Positions 19,363 to 31,028 of a DNA stretch of 64,000 nt are shown piece by piece. The notes below the pieces were generated by a model. It did not search any database. It was given only the letters and a program-made list of their open reading frames with translations, and had not been told where the DNA came from. The number at the start of each line of letters is the position of its first letter. The stretch's first letter is position 1. The DNA is taken from positions 558,001-622,000 of the forward strand of contig NW_026570237.1 of NCBI RefSeq assembly GCF_019649055.1. The letters run 5' to 3'. The DNA comes from Paramacrobiotus metropolitanus (lineage: Eukaryota > Tardigrada > Eutardigrada > Parachela > Macrobiotidae). Made by a program: the position numbers and the translations under genes.

Positions 19363-20448
19363 TTTGTTTGCAATGCAACCGCGACTAACCTTACCAATTA
19401 CAACTGGATTCAGAAAGTGAAAGTTACACTGTTCCCGTTGATTGACGAATCAGCCAACTCGTATGACCCACGGCTCTTGACAGAAATACACGTACGCTAC
19501 TCAAAGCTGTGACTCCTGACAACACCGTTTCGTTAGGACGACGCTGACTCAATACCAACCTCCGCGGTACCGAAACAACACGTCCGAAAATCTCGTTGTT
19601 ACAGCACGCACTCAAGCATGCGTAACCAACTCGTATTTTATCTCGTTGCAACAACACGCACTCAAGCGTAAGTAAGCAACTCGTATTGATCTCGTTGCTA
19701 CAACACGCACTTAAGCATGTGTAAACAACTCGTATTTACAGCTGACCTTTAAGGTTTCAACTGCTATTTCGTATTTTACCCGCGAGTTACAACACTGTGA
19801 CTGATTTCCAGTTAACAGTGACACTGCGTTACACAACAAGAGACAGCTATGTCTGCTCTGTTGATTACCGAAAATTTTCAAAAATTGTAGTACGATGGCT
19901 TATTCCGCTAACTCGAATACGCCATATTTACAAAAATTCGACATTTTTACGAAGATTCCATATTAAAGAACGGCTAAAAATACACTGCGAATTTTTGCAC
20001 GTTTGACTTACAATTCCACTCAGCTAATCCTGCTGGTTCTGCCGTTCAAATTCACGTAGTCTTCCTGGCTTGTCCGGTTCAGAAAAATAAAAATAAAAAT
20101 AAAATAAAAGGAAATTTTGACCTCGAATGGTCTTACGGTGCTTTTTCAATCATAGACACGTAAAGTGCCACATACACGAACAGTTTTCAAGTGCCTATAC
20201 TGTTCTCAGTCCGTATTGTCACCCAAAATATATATCGCTAAGTGCGAATCAATCTATACATCAATCAAACCGGGGTACTCGGTTACCCTAGGTCAGAACT
20301 GGAACGCAGACCTCCTGCACCACACTAGTGGCTCCTAACGGACTTTCTTAAATGTGGGCTCTCTCGAGTTGACCACCAACCATCCTGCACCATCAATTTA
20401 ATTGTACTATCAAATTAAATTAAACTTTCTGCTCCATCGGGAAAGTTT
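19363..20448 (-). other. retroelement leader (5' UTR)
   Basis: About 1.1 kb between PBS and gag ATG without a credible ORF. It contains three tandem repeats at 19590-19738 and presumably the packaging signal, which cannot be located by eye. Confidence 0.5.
19590..19738. repeat. three tandem ~50-bp repeats in the leader
   Basis: Three imperfect copies of a unit with atctcgttg, acgcact, aagc and caactcgtatt follow one another directly upstream of gag (minus sense). Confidence 0.75.
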
Positions 20449-20466
20449 GAACCACGGTGGGCGCCA
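20449..20466 (-). promoter_or_regulatory. primer binding site, tRNA-Lys type
   Basis: Minus strand TGGCGCCCACCGTGGTTC directly abuts the LTR end ...GCACGACA. TGGCGCCC is the hallmark of lysine-tRNA primers, and the rest resembles the Lys-1,2 site with a few differences. This fixes the orientation of the element and the U5 boundary. Confidence 0.8.
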
Positions 20467-21065
20467 TGTCGTGCAATAAAGAAAAGGATAAAATAAAGAC
20501 GTTGTGTGCGATGGAAATATGCACTTCCCAAACCACGACCAGTCGGGGAATAGAGCGACTCTTAATCTCAACTTCTTATGTATTTCATGGAGCGAAAGTT
20601 CAAGGATGTTGATGTACAAGTATGAGATGATATGCAAGGATGAAGAAGAGGATCCGGAACTCGAAAGCCTGCTGAAAGAGAAGACACGAAAGGAAACACA
20701 AGGAATGCGAGAAGTTATACGTTACCTGTCCGACGCTAGATGGTAGCTGAAGCGTATGAGTAAAACGAATCCATCAACCTGGCGCTACAGGGCATGAAGA
20801 TCGAAGAGACCGAAAGGTCACGGCAAACAAGTGGGATCAAGTGGGTAGCCTGTTACGTCACGAGACTATCCGAAGATGATAATGCACGTCGACGAAGTAG
20901 AGGAATGACCCCTGACGATAGGTGAAAGGTCACCCAGAGGTCAGTTTGAACAGCCTCACTTGGAAAGAGAAGACCAGAGCAAAAGCCTGAAGTTAATCAG
21001 ATCGAGTAACAAGACTCTACTTTTGTTGGGATTACAACTCTTGACATTTGTGTGGGCGACGAGCG

Positions 21066-21074
21066 CCTTATATA
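21066..21074 (-). promoter_or_regulatory. TATA box of the LTR U3
   Basis: Minus strand CTATATAAGG in a GC-rich context, downstream of an ATTGG box. Transcription would start near 21040 and run into R-U5. Confidence 0.55.
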
Positions 21075-21169
21075 GCCGTGGGCACCGCAAGTGCTGGCTC
21101 TTCGTACGCGCAGGTACGGGTCTGAGAACAATAGGGATTTAGAATCTAACCAATAAGAGACATCTAAGG

Positions 21170-21214
21170 ACACGTGGACTAATCACACCGCTGCATCACT
21201 ACACGTGGACTAAT
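21170..21214 (-). promoter_or_regulatory. two direct repeats with CACGTG in U3
   Basis: Plus strand ACACGTGGACTAAT occurs exactly at 21170-21183 and 21201-21214. CACGTG is an E-box/G-box core. Likely enhancer elements of the LTR. Confidence 0.5.
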
Positions 21215-21456
21215 GAGAACATCAGGTCAACTAATACACTAGAACAATAGGTTGAGCTACGTCATCGGAGCGCGGTCACGTCGAAATGGCAAGTCGCGGT
21301 CAAAGTTCTCTGCTGGGGATTTCTGAGAAGTCGAAGTAGAGACTCGGGGTCAGGACTCGCGTAGAAGATGTAGTAAAGCCTAAGCCTTAGTTGTAAGGGT
21401 AGAAGTAGTAAAGTAGTACCGATGTGTACTAAGGGACGCCAGTACACGTCATAACA

Positions 21457-22289
21457 ATAATTTAACAGCTGAGACGTGATAACACTTGAGACAACAAATT
21501 CTTAACTTCATATCTGAGGCGATGCCTCGTTGCATGAATCGTTTCGGTTGGTGAATCTCCTCGCAATCCTGTGGCTGACGGAAAAATAAGCAGGTAATCC
21601 CAGCGTTCGTGAACAGTTTACAACAAATAACCAATCTGACGTTCATGAAGTACAGATTTAGAATAAAACATTTATTGATATTCGATCAATAAAGCTAATA
21701 GCAAATTCGAATCGATCCACAGTATTACTAACTCGTCATATTCCTGGCCCCTCTTGAATTTTTGTCGATCGCTCAGCCATCGATTTACACTCGGGTTTTT
21801 GCCAGTTTAATAAACAGGAATGTACCGATGACACAAAGGATGTTGTATCGTGGTAGGCGGCTACTCTAGTATGCGAAGCGCCATGTGTAGTGATCGACCG
21901 AAAAATATCGGTGATCTCGCACGCCGGGTTTCGCAGTCTTTTTTCGGAGAAGGGGCATGAAAATCGCTACCAAAAATTTCTGATCAAGATTGTGTCCATA
22001 TTACACTGCAGTTCGGCTTTCGTCATCCAGCCATGCACTTAAGCACTGTGCTTTGGAATATTCGTCTGTTTTACAATAGAATTCACCGGACAATTTATTA
22101 TTCTGTCTTTCGTCATCCGAAGAATATTCAATTTGTACGGCAAGCATTTATCAGGGAGCCAACTACCCGTTAGCAATGCAGAAGGATGCCAATAACTGTT
22201 CCGTAGCCTAGGTTAGAGATGTACGCGTCCCAGAACTCCGACGGATAGTGGTAACGCACTCCTACTTCGACTGGAGCGAACGGAACCAT
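21457..22289. other. no gene seen
   Basis: Only short chance ORFs. Taken as host flank of the retroelement; no feature recognised. Confidence 0.4.
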
Positions 22290-22590
22290 CTCTGCAGTTG
22301 GACAAACAACTCGAAGGTCGTAGCCTCCATCGGCTCACCTGACAGGCCGGAGGTGATATTCATGACGCCGTTCATTGCCGAGAAAGTGGGCAGAGCGGGA
22401 GTGGACGAACTGCACCCGCATCCCGGACGGACGGAATTCATTGTGTCCGGCAGTGGGCACATTGGCATTTACAGCGCAGTACGGTTTTTCCGTGCTTCCT
22501 TTGAAATTGCGGCAGTTATGATGCACTTAGCACATCACACTTTTACTAAGGAACATATTTTGGCGTATTATTTACAAAATCGTGACTTTA
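22290..22590 (+). repeat. dispersed repeat, copy 1
   Basis: About 75% similar by eye to 57660-57932 in the same orientation (shared gtgatattcatgacgc, gtgggagtggacgaactgca, ttagcacatca). A 116-codon ORF crosses copy 1, but copy 2 does not keep the frame, so this looks like a noncoding transposon relic. Confidence 0.65.
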
Positions 22591-23354
22591 CTAGCTGAAC
22601 ACCGTAGAGTTTTAAGTGAATACCGGCCATGAAACATAAAAATAGACCATGCATGCATATAGTTGGGGGTCACTTTACATTTTGAAGTTTTCGAAACAAT
22701 ACTGGAAAGCACCCTCGATCAAAGGGTGGTGTAGGGACTACCGGCATGAATGAAGCTATTTGTTGGACTTCCGGAGTTGACTTGGGATGGTATGTGTAGT
22801 TCGTTTTCAAACCTCACTATCGCGAAATTCGAAAATTTTAAAAAAAGAGCTGAAAAGCTAGAAGAACAGCTCAAGAAACTAACCCTCGAGGGAAAACTCA
22901 AGGCTTTCCTCGTTGACGGCGGTTAGCGATATACTATCGGCACCATGCACCAAAACGACTTTTAAAATTTCTTGGTTCCGTCTGCCTGAACCCATCCCAA
23001 GCCGATATCGTCCACCGCCTCATTTATCACTGCGCTAAACGACAGTACGACCTACTGGCACCAACTGGACCTGAAGGCGTCATTCTTCTACGTGGCACAT
23101 TCCAACGTGTCTTGGCCAAACATGTCTCAGGTATAGACCACTGCTGAGCTTGCCTGGAAACTGCCAAAAAATGATTTTTAAATTAATAAATGACAACACA
23201 TATATTAGTATTTCGTGCTTAATATTGCGCTTACCCACCAACGATCCGTTTTTACAATGTCCGCCTGACGTGCTTCACGCGATTTGCCGGGGACAAATAA
23301 AAAAGACTCACCAGTGCTGTACCATAGATTCTAAGAAAACGCTGGCAGGGTACA
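22591..23354 (+). other. gap with short ORF fragments only
   Basis: Two short plus-strand open stretches (about 22800-22925, charged helical; and about 22990-23145) could be remnants of one gene but match nothing I know. Confidence 0.2.
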
Positions 23355-23621
23355 CTACAATGTCGGATAAAAGAAAAAAATACATTTCCTGTGCAAGCCA
23401 CAAGAGGTGTCTACCGCATCGAGTGTGCGGTCTCTGACAACAATTTGGATCCAGCTGTTGGGCTTACGGGTTTTCTTTTCACATCCACGGCATTCGAAGG
23501 TCACGTTGTCATCCCTTATAACCGCACAGTCGAAACGGAGGTTTAACGGCATTTCATCGGGAGCAAAAAAATTCGAAATTGCTGCTTCTTTCTTTGGAGA
23601 ATTCGGCCGGCCGACCTGCAA
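23355..23621 (-). CDS. hypothetical ORF with one CxxC
   Basis: An 88-codon frame, moderately protein-like, with charged N-terminus and a CRGC pair. It could be an exon on the same strand as the ORF at 23925-24524. No family recognised. Confidence 0.2.
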   Translation of the reverse strand: MQVGRPNSPKKEAAISNFFAPDEMPLNLRFDCAVIRDDNVTFECRGCEKKTRKPNSWIQIVVRDRTLDAVDTSCGLHRKCIFFFYPTL

Positions 23622-23924
23622 AACATTCTAAGTCTTGTCTTCATATTGTCGAAGCAATTCAGTGCATTGGTAGTTTCGGATTAGCTGGGAACAGACATCC
23701 GTGCTCCCATGGACCAAGGTTAGGTTAGTCTAAAAAATCTTCGGTAGAAAAAGTTGACCATTTTTAAATTGGGCCCTAGTTTCTCAGCGCTTAAGCAAAA
23801 TGATTTAGCTGGTGGGTACTGTACATCATCTGGCTTTTCCCATACAAATTTTGGAGCTGTTCCGAAAACTTTTCCACAGGTTGTCTCACCAATTCGGAAT
23901 GTCTTGCAAATTTCCGTGATACAA

Positions 23925-24524
23925 TTAGCTATCCGTTAATAAAAAGTGTGCTGTCATTACAAGATCCATTAAATTTTCGTACAAAACATGTGGCACGTGA
24001 CTGTCGAAAACGCGAAACGCACCATACAGCAAAAAACTGAGGTACTCGCTCCCATGATAGTATCCGTTTGTTAGGAGCGGTAGCATTGATCGTGAGAACT
24101 CTGATGGGAACTTGACTCTTAAACTTTGGAAGTTGATCTCCACAAGGCGAGCATTACTTAGTCCACATCCAAGAGTGATAATACCGGTTTCGTGAGTTTG
24201 CAACACCGAATGTTTTTCCATACAAACAGGGCATTCATCCAGGTTACAGCGGTCGCTGGTCTGAGGGACTAACATAGGTAGATCGTCACTAGTCGGAGAC
24301 AGGCCTGCTGCACTTATATGTGCTAGAGAATTAGTAGTCCGCTGACTCCGCTCTACAGAGAATGTCCGCATGGTGCGGTACCGGGGGGCGATTCGTAAGC
24401 CTACTGGCCTGCGTGGTGCCGGCCGGGAGTGAGTAGGTCTCGGCCGTCGTTGTTGCGCGGCGGGCCGCGTGTCTTCAATTTCTGGGGAGTCATGACAAAG
24501 CCGGGCGGAGGTAAAAATGCGCAC
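23925..24524 (-). pseudogene. possible BTB/POZ-like fragment
   Basis: 199 codons. The first half is Arg/Pro-rich low complexity with an isolated CPVC pair. The second half (about 120-199) has the length and hydrophobic pattern of a BTB domain (LVEINFQSLRVKF, AFRVFDSHV, NLMDLVMTAHFLLTDS, the last resembling the domain's final helices). A TAG follows directly, beyond which the frame stays open for about 40 codons. Resemblance judged by eye; a chance match is possible. Confidence 0.3.
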
Positions 24525-24604
24525 AATTAGGCGGTGGAACTGATGCGTTATGCTATTGGATGCGGTTACTGTTGAATATCAAGAATACCAGCAAAGTTAA
24601 TGAA

Positions 24605-26035
24605 CTAGTTAATGGTAATATGTTGCGTTACTATAAGTCGGTTTTGAAGCCGATTCAGGTGGAAGTGGAATCCAGCAGTGGTGAGATTTGAGAGGCGGGA
24701 TGAGTCCGCGAGGAGGAAAGACTGTGCGCATTTCTGATGGAAAATGTGACAATTAACCCATCCGTTGCAGTAAGTTCTATCATGTTCACGGTGACGAGCA
24801 GGTTCTTTTTCCATAGCCAACGGAATCTTTCGAGGAATGAAAAATCGTTCTTCGACCAACAGGGGGCTTCAGAAAAATTAGAGGATTGGCGATAACGGTA
24901 GTTTTCCAATTCGTTGATTCTCCTTGATTGTAGAAATGTCTTTCGTATTCCATGCAACGCGTTAATAACCAGAGCTTTGTCGGGATTATTGATCTATTGT
25001 TGGACGTAGCGATAACGTTTAAAGCTAGCATAGCTGGCGATGAATAGCAATGAAAACAGAAATAAACGTCACGTTTTCTCCACCGGCATTCACAATTTGA
25101 ATTTATCGTTATTGGGTGAAAATAAAACTGCACTGTTGCATGAGTCGTAGGTATAATGCGCACTGTAGACGTAGATGAAACAGATGATGAAGCATTCCGT
25201 TCATACTACCACTTTCGGATACGTTTAGTTTATACACAGACCAGCAGAGTAAACAGCAACAAAACAGATCCTGCTGAAGCGAACTAGTTGTAAATAAGAA
25301 TACTTAACACGACTCGTCAAACAAGACGATATTTACCGCTCTTGCAAGCGATAGGTAGCTCTTTTCAGCGATTACAGGATTAAAGTCAGCGGCGCGCTGC
25401 CCGCTTGCATGGCACGTTGTCGGGTTGGGAGGTTGGTCAAGCGATATGTCCCTCAACTTTATATAGGCGAAGATCTGCGGTAGAACATAAGTATAAAGGT
25501 CAAATGCATAGAGGTAGTTATTGTATAGAATATTTGCTATCAGGAAATATTAAAGGAAGTTGAAATTATTTTTAAAAAATAGGGCCCTCATAACCGTAAT
25601 AGTGGGTTAAGGGCCGAGTCCATGCCCGCTCTCGGAGGCAGTCAGGGTGAGTCAGAGCACGATCCTAATAATAGGTTCTGTATTGCGCGTTGATCTAATT
25701 TTTTTGCAAGGCGGCGTACTGCCCAGTTGGTTGAGTAGCACCAGGATGCGGACCCACACCAAATGCCTCTAAATATTGAAAAATCATTTTTCTGAATCCC
25801 TTGTTCGGATATTCCCGCGGACCGCACCCTAAATATTCGTGATGCTCGTTTCCGAGCATATTCAAAAATTTTCCGAATCCGAAAGGTTCGTTGCAGAAAA
25901 GCGCGTTTACAAAAAACTAAATTAACGAGATTTCTCTTATGCCGTAGCTTAATAACGTTTTTAATTTTCTGTATCGTTATTAGGAATTGCGATACAAAAT
26001 TAAAAAGATGCGCAATAAATGATTTAAGGACAGTA
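24605..26035. other. no supported gene
   Basis: Overlapping minus-strand ORFs of 84-125 codons at 24605-25163 share no clear reading frame. The remainder is AT-rich and featureless. Confidence 0.3.
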
Positions 26036-26540
26036 CTTCGCTTACTGCCTTATATGGGCTCCCCTTACATTACTCTCCCTTATCTGGGCTCCCGGCTAGT
26101 GAGCAATACCCGTCAAATTATTTATCGGATTTATAGATAGCAGAACCCTTTTCTACTTCTTTCAACCGGATTTACAAGTGAGCACACCAAAGAATTCCAA
26201 AATTTCACATCCGAATTAAATTTATATAAATATATTATCTATATATATTTTTCATTAATTTCAACCGGATTTGCCAATGAACAAACTAAAAAATGCCGAA
26301 AGATTTTGAATCTGTCGTTGATGCAACCTGAGCACGTTGATACAAGCTCAATGCTACAAAAGTACTGGCGAAATAAGTATTTTAAAAAAATCTTAATTTT
26401 CATTCAGTCGTAACACTGATAACAGCTGCAAAACTGTGAGTAATAACGTAACCGCCGATGTAGAGGGTTGCTCATATTGCTCGGGAACCCAGATAAGGGA
26501 GAGTAATATAAGGGGAGCCCATATAAGGCAGTAAGCGAAG
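26036..26540. mobile_element. 505-bp MITE with 59-bp terminal inverted repeats
   Basis: Left TIR 26036-26094 and right TIR 26482-26540 start CTTCGCTTACTGCCTTATAT and match with about two differences; weaker similarity extends inward. TA flanks both ends (26034-26035 and 26541-26542), a TA target-site duplication as for Tc1/mariner-type elements. The interior is AT-rich and noncoding. Confidence 0.75.
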
Positions 26541-26542
26541 TA

Positions 26543-28266
26543 TCATAAAAATAACTGATTATTTACAGGAATCGTGAAATAAATAAAAATGATTTGCAAA
26601 CCTAAACTAACAATAAACAGCCCTCGTATTATGTATACTTCCTATGAAGTGACACGTGAAGCTGGGGTAATGGCTTATAAAAGAGGAGGCATCTTTTTCA
26701 TTTCGTCGTCGGATGATCGCTTTTCGTTACGGCCGACTGTGAGCGAGTAAGGGTATTCGAAACTGAATACGCGGCTGCGATTAGCCGCGAAAGTGCAACA
26801 GCGCGAAACGTGACAAATATTCAGAGATAAGGAATCGGCTCATAACTGGATCGATTTAGCGATGACATACATTCACGCAATAGGCGTTACGCCCACAAAA
26901 AGCTTAAAACGCCAAAATGAAAAAGCTACTCGCGAGTTGCTACTGTATTTCAAGCGCTAAAGGCGCTTATATCCTTTCTCTTACATACACCAACGGCAAG
27001 TGCAGCTAGTCGTTCGCTCTTCGCACTTCTCATCAGCTTCGCTGCAGTAATATAATTACTATAATGATGACTGATCTGAGTGATCTCAACTTTTCATTTT
27101 ACTAATTGATTATAAATCGTAACTACTGTTTGGCTGTGTAAACAATTACTTACCTATCTTCCAGTTAATGTTTAATAATTTTGCATAATTTCTCTCGCTG
27201 TTTGCTGTCCTCAGGCAGTGGCAGCTGACTGACGGAAACTCGTCCTAGGCTTTTTGTAATAACTTTGTTGTAAAAAAACTGGATTAATGAAATATTATAA
27301 GTGATACAATTATTAACTGCAGATTGCTTGCGAATCACACCGTAATGGTGTTTTGCCCAACGTGAGAGCAAGAAAAGCTCTCTATACAATTATCACAATC
27401 ATTTAATTAATAGTAGTTAGTGGGACTATTGGGCGATCCTGACGAGCACCACCCGGCGTTCCGCTGCATGTGCCGCGCCAGCGGCACGGTACCGTTACCA
27501 CTACAACGGCCTCTCGCTAAATGTGACGCAGGATGTGCGGCGCCCAAAGCGCAGTTTGGTGTACCACCAAAAGCGCATTTCGGTTTGAAGCTCGGAAAAC
27601 GCTAACGGCCGTACAATAAGGAAAGCGCGCGGTTTTATTTGCGACGCACATTTCAGCACTACTTAATTGAATTTTATTCAATAATCAGCACAGCATTTGA
27701 GTGCTACATCAACAATCAGCAAGTCAAAGAAAAAACCACGGTAACCAAAACACATCCTTCACGCCGTCAACACACCACTTCCTAATAAACGAGTACATTC
27801 AGTCGCGTATAAACGAAAAAAATCCGTCCACTCCGAAAACTGCCTAACATTAGTCGCAGGTGAAAAGGTCGGTAAAAGCAAAAATACCCGACTGCATAAA
27901 ACTGGCAAACCGTATCTTTACTGCAGTAGAAAAAAAGTAAAAAATATTACTGCGTCACTAAACAAAACATTCCAACCGCAAATCTTTCAGTCCGTCCGCA
28001 CACCATCTCTTTACGCGATAACTCCCGCCTTGCTGCTTGGCTTTTTTACGTCCGGTCTGATTTTCTTTATCCGAATCGCTGTTCTCCACAATGTCCTCGC
28101 CATAACCAGACGTCGTTGCGTCGTTACCACGCGCCCGCTTTCCCTACAGAAACAAGCAAAAGTTACTTTGGTAAATTCTTTATTAAATAATTCGATAACC
28201 AAATATTTTAATAAATCTGCAAGACAATATGATCTTAATAAATAATTTAATAAACGCTGAATAAGG
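26543..28266. other. no supported gene
   Basis: Short ORFs only, including 61 codons at 27420-27605. No repeat or RNA gene recognised. Confidence 0.3.
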
Positions 28267-29654
28267 TCATAATAATGCTGTCACCTTGGGCTGCTTAACG
28301 CTCTTCAGGAAGCATTCCGTTGGGTCGATCATACCGTGCAGGTCCACATCAGCTTGAATGGGATGCACACGGCGGGCATGGAGCGCCGCATCCTGAATAT
28401 TCTCCCATTTCTTTGTCACATACTCAAAAATCTGAGGCTGAAAGCACAACCAGTGATCAGACGTCGACAACCAGAAATATCAGCCGAACAATAAATTTTT
28501 ACCATCATCTTGTAAATCTCGCGGGCGTATCGCCGCTGATTGGACGAATCAAACGCCCATTGCATACTCTCTACCGTCTCATTGAAGATATCCAGGATGT
28601 GAAATTTCTGCAACATCCACGCGAGAAATAAAATTAATTTGAAACAGAGCAGCTTTCATGCTTTCATTTTTTATAAACCGAAAAAATTTATTTGACAATT
28701 GAAAAAAGTTGAAATTAACTAAGGCAGAAAAATTCTTAAATAATTTTGTAATACTGCTTTTGCAAAAACCCTTCTGAACGAGTGTGTTCGGTTAACTTTA
28801 AAAACCGTACAAGCAGATATTACTACTAAGGAGAAACCGCACTCGCTTGCTGTAGCAAATCTAAAAAATTTAAAATAAATTAAGATAATAAATATGAAAT
28901 ATAAGTACATATGATAAAATCAGTAACATAACGTCGAATAAAAAACTGTCCGTTAACTACTGATAAATTTAATAGTGTTTACATCAGGCAAACTTTACTG
29001 TAACCGAAAATTAAATTAATTTAAAATAAAATACTAATAATAAACCACAGTAAAAAATAAAGTTTTAATAAACCCACTCGCTCTCCGTTGCGTCCACGTA
29101 AAAGCGGCAAATCGCGGATAATCGGCAGCAACTGTCCGGTGTTTGTCGCGGTGCTGCACCCAGCGTTGCTGCTACCGGCTTCCGAAACCGGTGCGGTATT
29201 GGCGACAATCACTTCGCCAGACGGTCCTTCTTCGTCCTCCGGATTGCGGCGGCCGCCGGCTTCGACAGCGCATGCTTCAGCGCTCATACCGGCTTCGATA
29301 TCGGCACCGTTGCCGCCGCGGAGTCCTCCGCGCTCTGCCTGGTTCCCCGAGCTTGCTGGCCCCGCATGAGCTCCCTCGGCCAGAGTAGCAGCTGCCAGTC
29401 CATCGTTCGGTTGATTAATCATACCACCATTACCCATGAGTCTACCGGCCGCTGCCAGCGCACCATCGCCGGCGACAACCGGACCACCGGCCGCTCCCTG
29501 CAGATCACCGGCCGCAGCCGGCAAAACGTTGCCCGCTCCTAACATGCCGTCCTGCACCACCACGGCCACCCCATCTTCCACCTCTTCCTCATCCACGACC
29601 ACGGAACTGCGGAGCCGACGGATCCGTATGACCTTCCATTGGACTGTTCTGAGT
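28267..29654 (-). CDS. three-exon gene of unknown function, Ala/Gly-rich N-terminal exon
   Basis: Exons inferred from splice signals and frame: 29078-29654 (acceptor ttactaaaacag; donor cga|gtgggt), 28503-28607 (acceptor gttgcag; donor atg|gtaaaa) and 28267-28437 (acceptor gctttcag; stop at 28267). All junctions are phase 0; introns are 470 and 65 nt. Exon 1 is Ala/Gly/Glu-rich low complexity. Exons 2-3 are a normal helical-looking sequence (IFNETVESMQWAFD, EYVTKKWENIQDAALHARR). The true start is upstream or at a non-ATG codon of exon 1. I do not recognise the product; a histone-fold-like protein was considered but is not supported. Confidence 0.45.
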
Positions 29655-29659
29655 AGCCT

Positions 29660-31028
29660 GTTTTAGTAAGCACAACCTCTGGGTACTTTCTTCCATTTTG
29701 TCTCTTTCTTTTACAAGTACCACTGTATTTCAGCCATTTGGGAGTGATACTTTTTCTTGTTTGCTTTCTTTTAATTTGTACGGGCTGAGGGCAGCCCTTT
29801 TCCCACCGAGGGAGGATGTGTCATGTTGTGTAACGGATGGCTGTTACGTTAAAAGTCGGTGGGATAATGCGTGCACGACGACTTGGAAATCATTCTTGTT
29901 TTTTGCTTTTCTGCCATTTTCTATATTTTTTAGCTTTTCTTCTAATGCGGAGCAGTAAATCTGTTGGGAGACGTAACAAAAATGAATTTGTCGTGTCCCG
30001 TTCTTTTCCGCAGTAGGGAAAACCTAGAAAATCACGGGGGTAGCGAATTGCCCTTGTGACACAGCCGGAATGTAGAATGTTCTTCGATGACGGACACTCT
30101 CGTATACAGAGCGGCGTAGGTGGACTTTGCGACTAAAAAAAGGAAGATCGACCATTCGTGAATGTGACCGACAGTCGCATATTGCGGCAGCAATTACGGA
30201 TACATATGTAATACGCTGCAAAGAGCAAATGTGCTACAGGTGCATGCTGGGCTAATTTCTATATAACAAACATCAACACACATACACACTCGCAGTTGTT
30301 GTTCTACGAATATCGAGCTTTCCAGCGTTCCAACTGAACGTTTTAATTATACGTTTGTATCATTTGCGACGATTGTCAAATTCGATACAGAACATCGGCT
30401 CGCTGTTCTAATCCATTCTCCATGGTTCACGTGATCGACGATGGTGTCGGATAAGCCGACTTATGTTCTGGGATTGTGCGGAGCAGCATCCATGTACCAG
30501 GTCATACGCACTATCGGGCCGATGTGACAGCAGAACCCGTTCCGAGCTGATGAAAGAACTATTTCTCAAAAAAGTACGCATTTAGATTGAGCGAATATGA
30601 AGTACAGGGGAGAATTAAAGCAGCCTGAAAGTTTCTGTATTACGCATGCAGGATTTCGAACAGGATGGTTTCAAAAATTATGCAAGCATTTGGTTAAGAA
30701 TATTTTAAACGTCTTCTGTACTGTTTTTGTATTTACGTTTTACGGATCTGCTTTCATGACAGCCGTTTAAGCCTATTAAATACAGCAACTGACCACAAAC
30801 AAGCTTTTATTAAGAACCTTTGGGTCTCAAGCTATTGCTTGATAAAACAACGAAAACTGTGGTTGACTGCATACATCTTTTCGAAGAGTTTCCAGAGAGA
30901 CGCATTCCCCGATTGCAGCGTCGGTGAAGTAATTTTTTTGGCGAATATTTCGAGCTTAACGACACAGACAAGAACGTTGAAATATTTCACAGTCCTTTTT
31001 GTTTGAAAGAAGAAGAAAATTTGCTTGA
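29660..31028. other. no supported gene
   Basis: Possibly the upstream intron or promoter of the 28267-29654 gene. Only short chance ORFs such as 30024-30221. Confidence 0.3.

Larger units (their letters stand above)
3151..21456 (-). mobile_element. giant Gypsy-like LTR retroelement, rearranged and non-autonomous
   Basis: 5' LTR 20467-21456, PBS 20449-20466, leader, then Gag, protease and pol-like segments in one minus-strand frame (19362 to 10771), then 6.5 kb of mostly noncoding 3' region and LTR fragments at 3151-4119. The 3' end is not a normal LTR: only R-U5-like pieces are present, in both orientations, and no target-site duplication was found, so the outer limits are uncertain. RT catalytic core, RNase H and integrase core are missing, so the element cannot be autonomous. 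High similarity of the LTR pieces suggests recent activity, presumably with enzymes from elsewhere. Confidence 0.65.
20467..21456 (-). repeat. 5' LTR (about 990 bp)
   Basis: The inner end is fixed by the PBS. The 486 bp nearest the PBS recur at 3634-4119 and, truncated, at 3151-3611. Homology with 3634-4119 extends about 4 bp past a TGTTCA at 20952, so the LTR probably continues. A CCAAT box (inverted, 21150-21154), a TATA box (21066-21074), two CACGTG-containing direct repeats (21170-21183, 21201-21214) and a TGTTATG terminus at 21456 fit a U3 region. The outer limit is inferred; a minimal 486-bp LTR remains possible. Confidence 0.6.

Noticed and set aside
20467-20952. Defining the LTR as exactly 486 bp with TGTTCA...GCACGACA ends
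   Set aside because: Homology between copies continues about 4 bp past TGTTCA and a full promoter lies beyond it, so a 990-bp LTR fits better.
28267-28607. Calling the last exons a TAF9-like histone fold
   Set aside because: Only a loose pattern (helix, HARR, Asp-Val) and the wrong sequence after it; not enough to name a family.
29088-29666. Plus-strand Pro/Ala/Ser-rich ORFs
   Set aside because: Antisense shadows of the GC-rich Ala/Gly exon on the minus strand.
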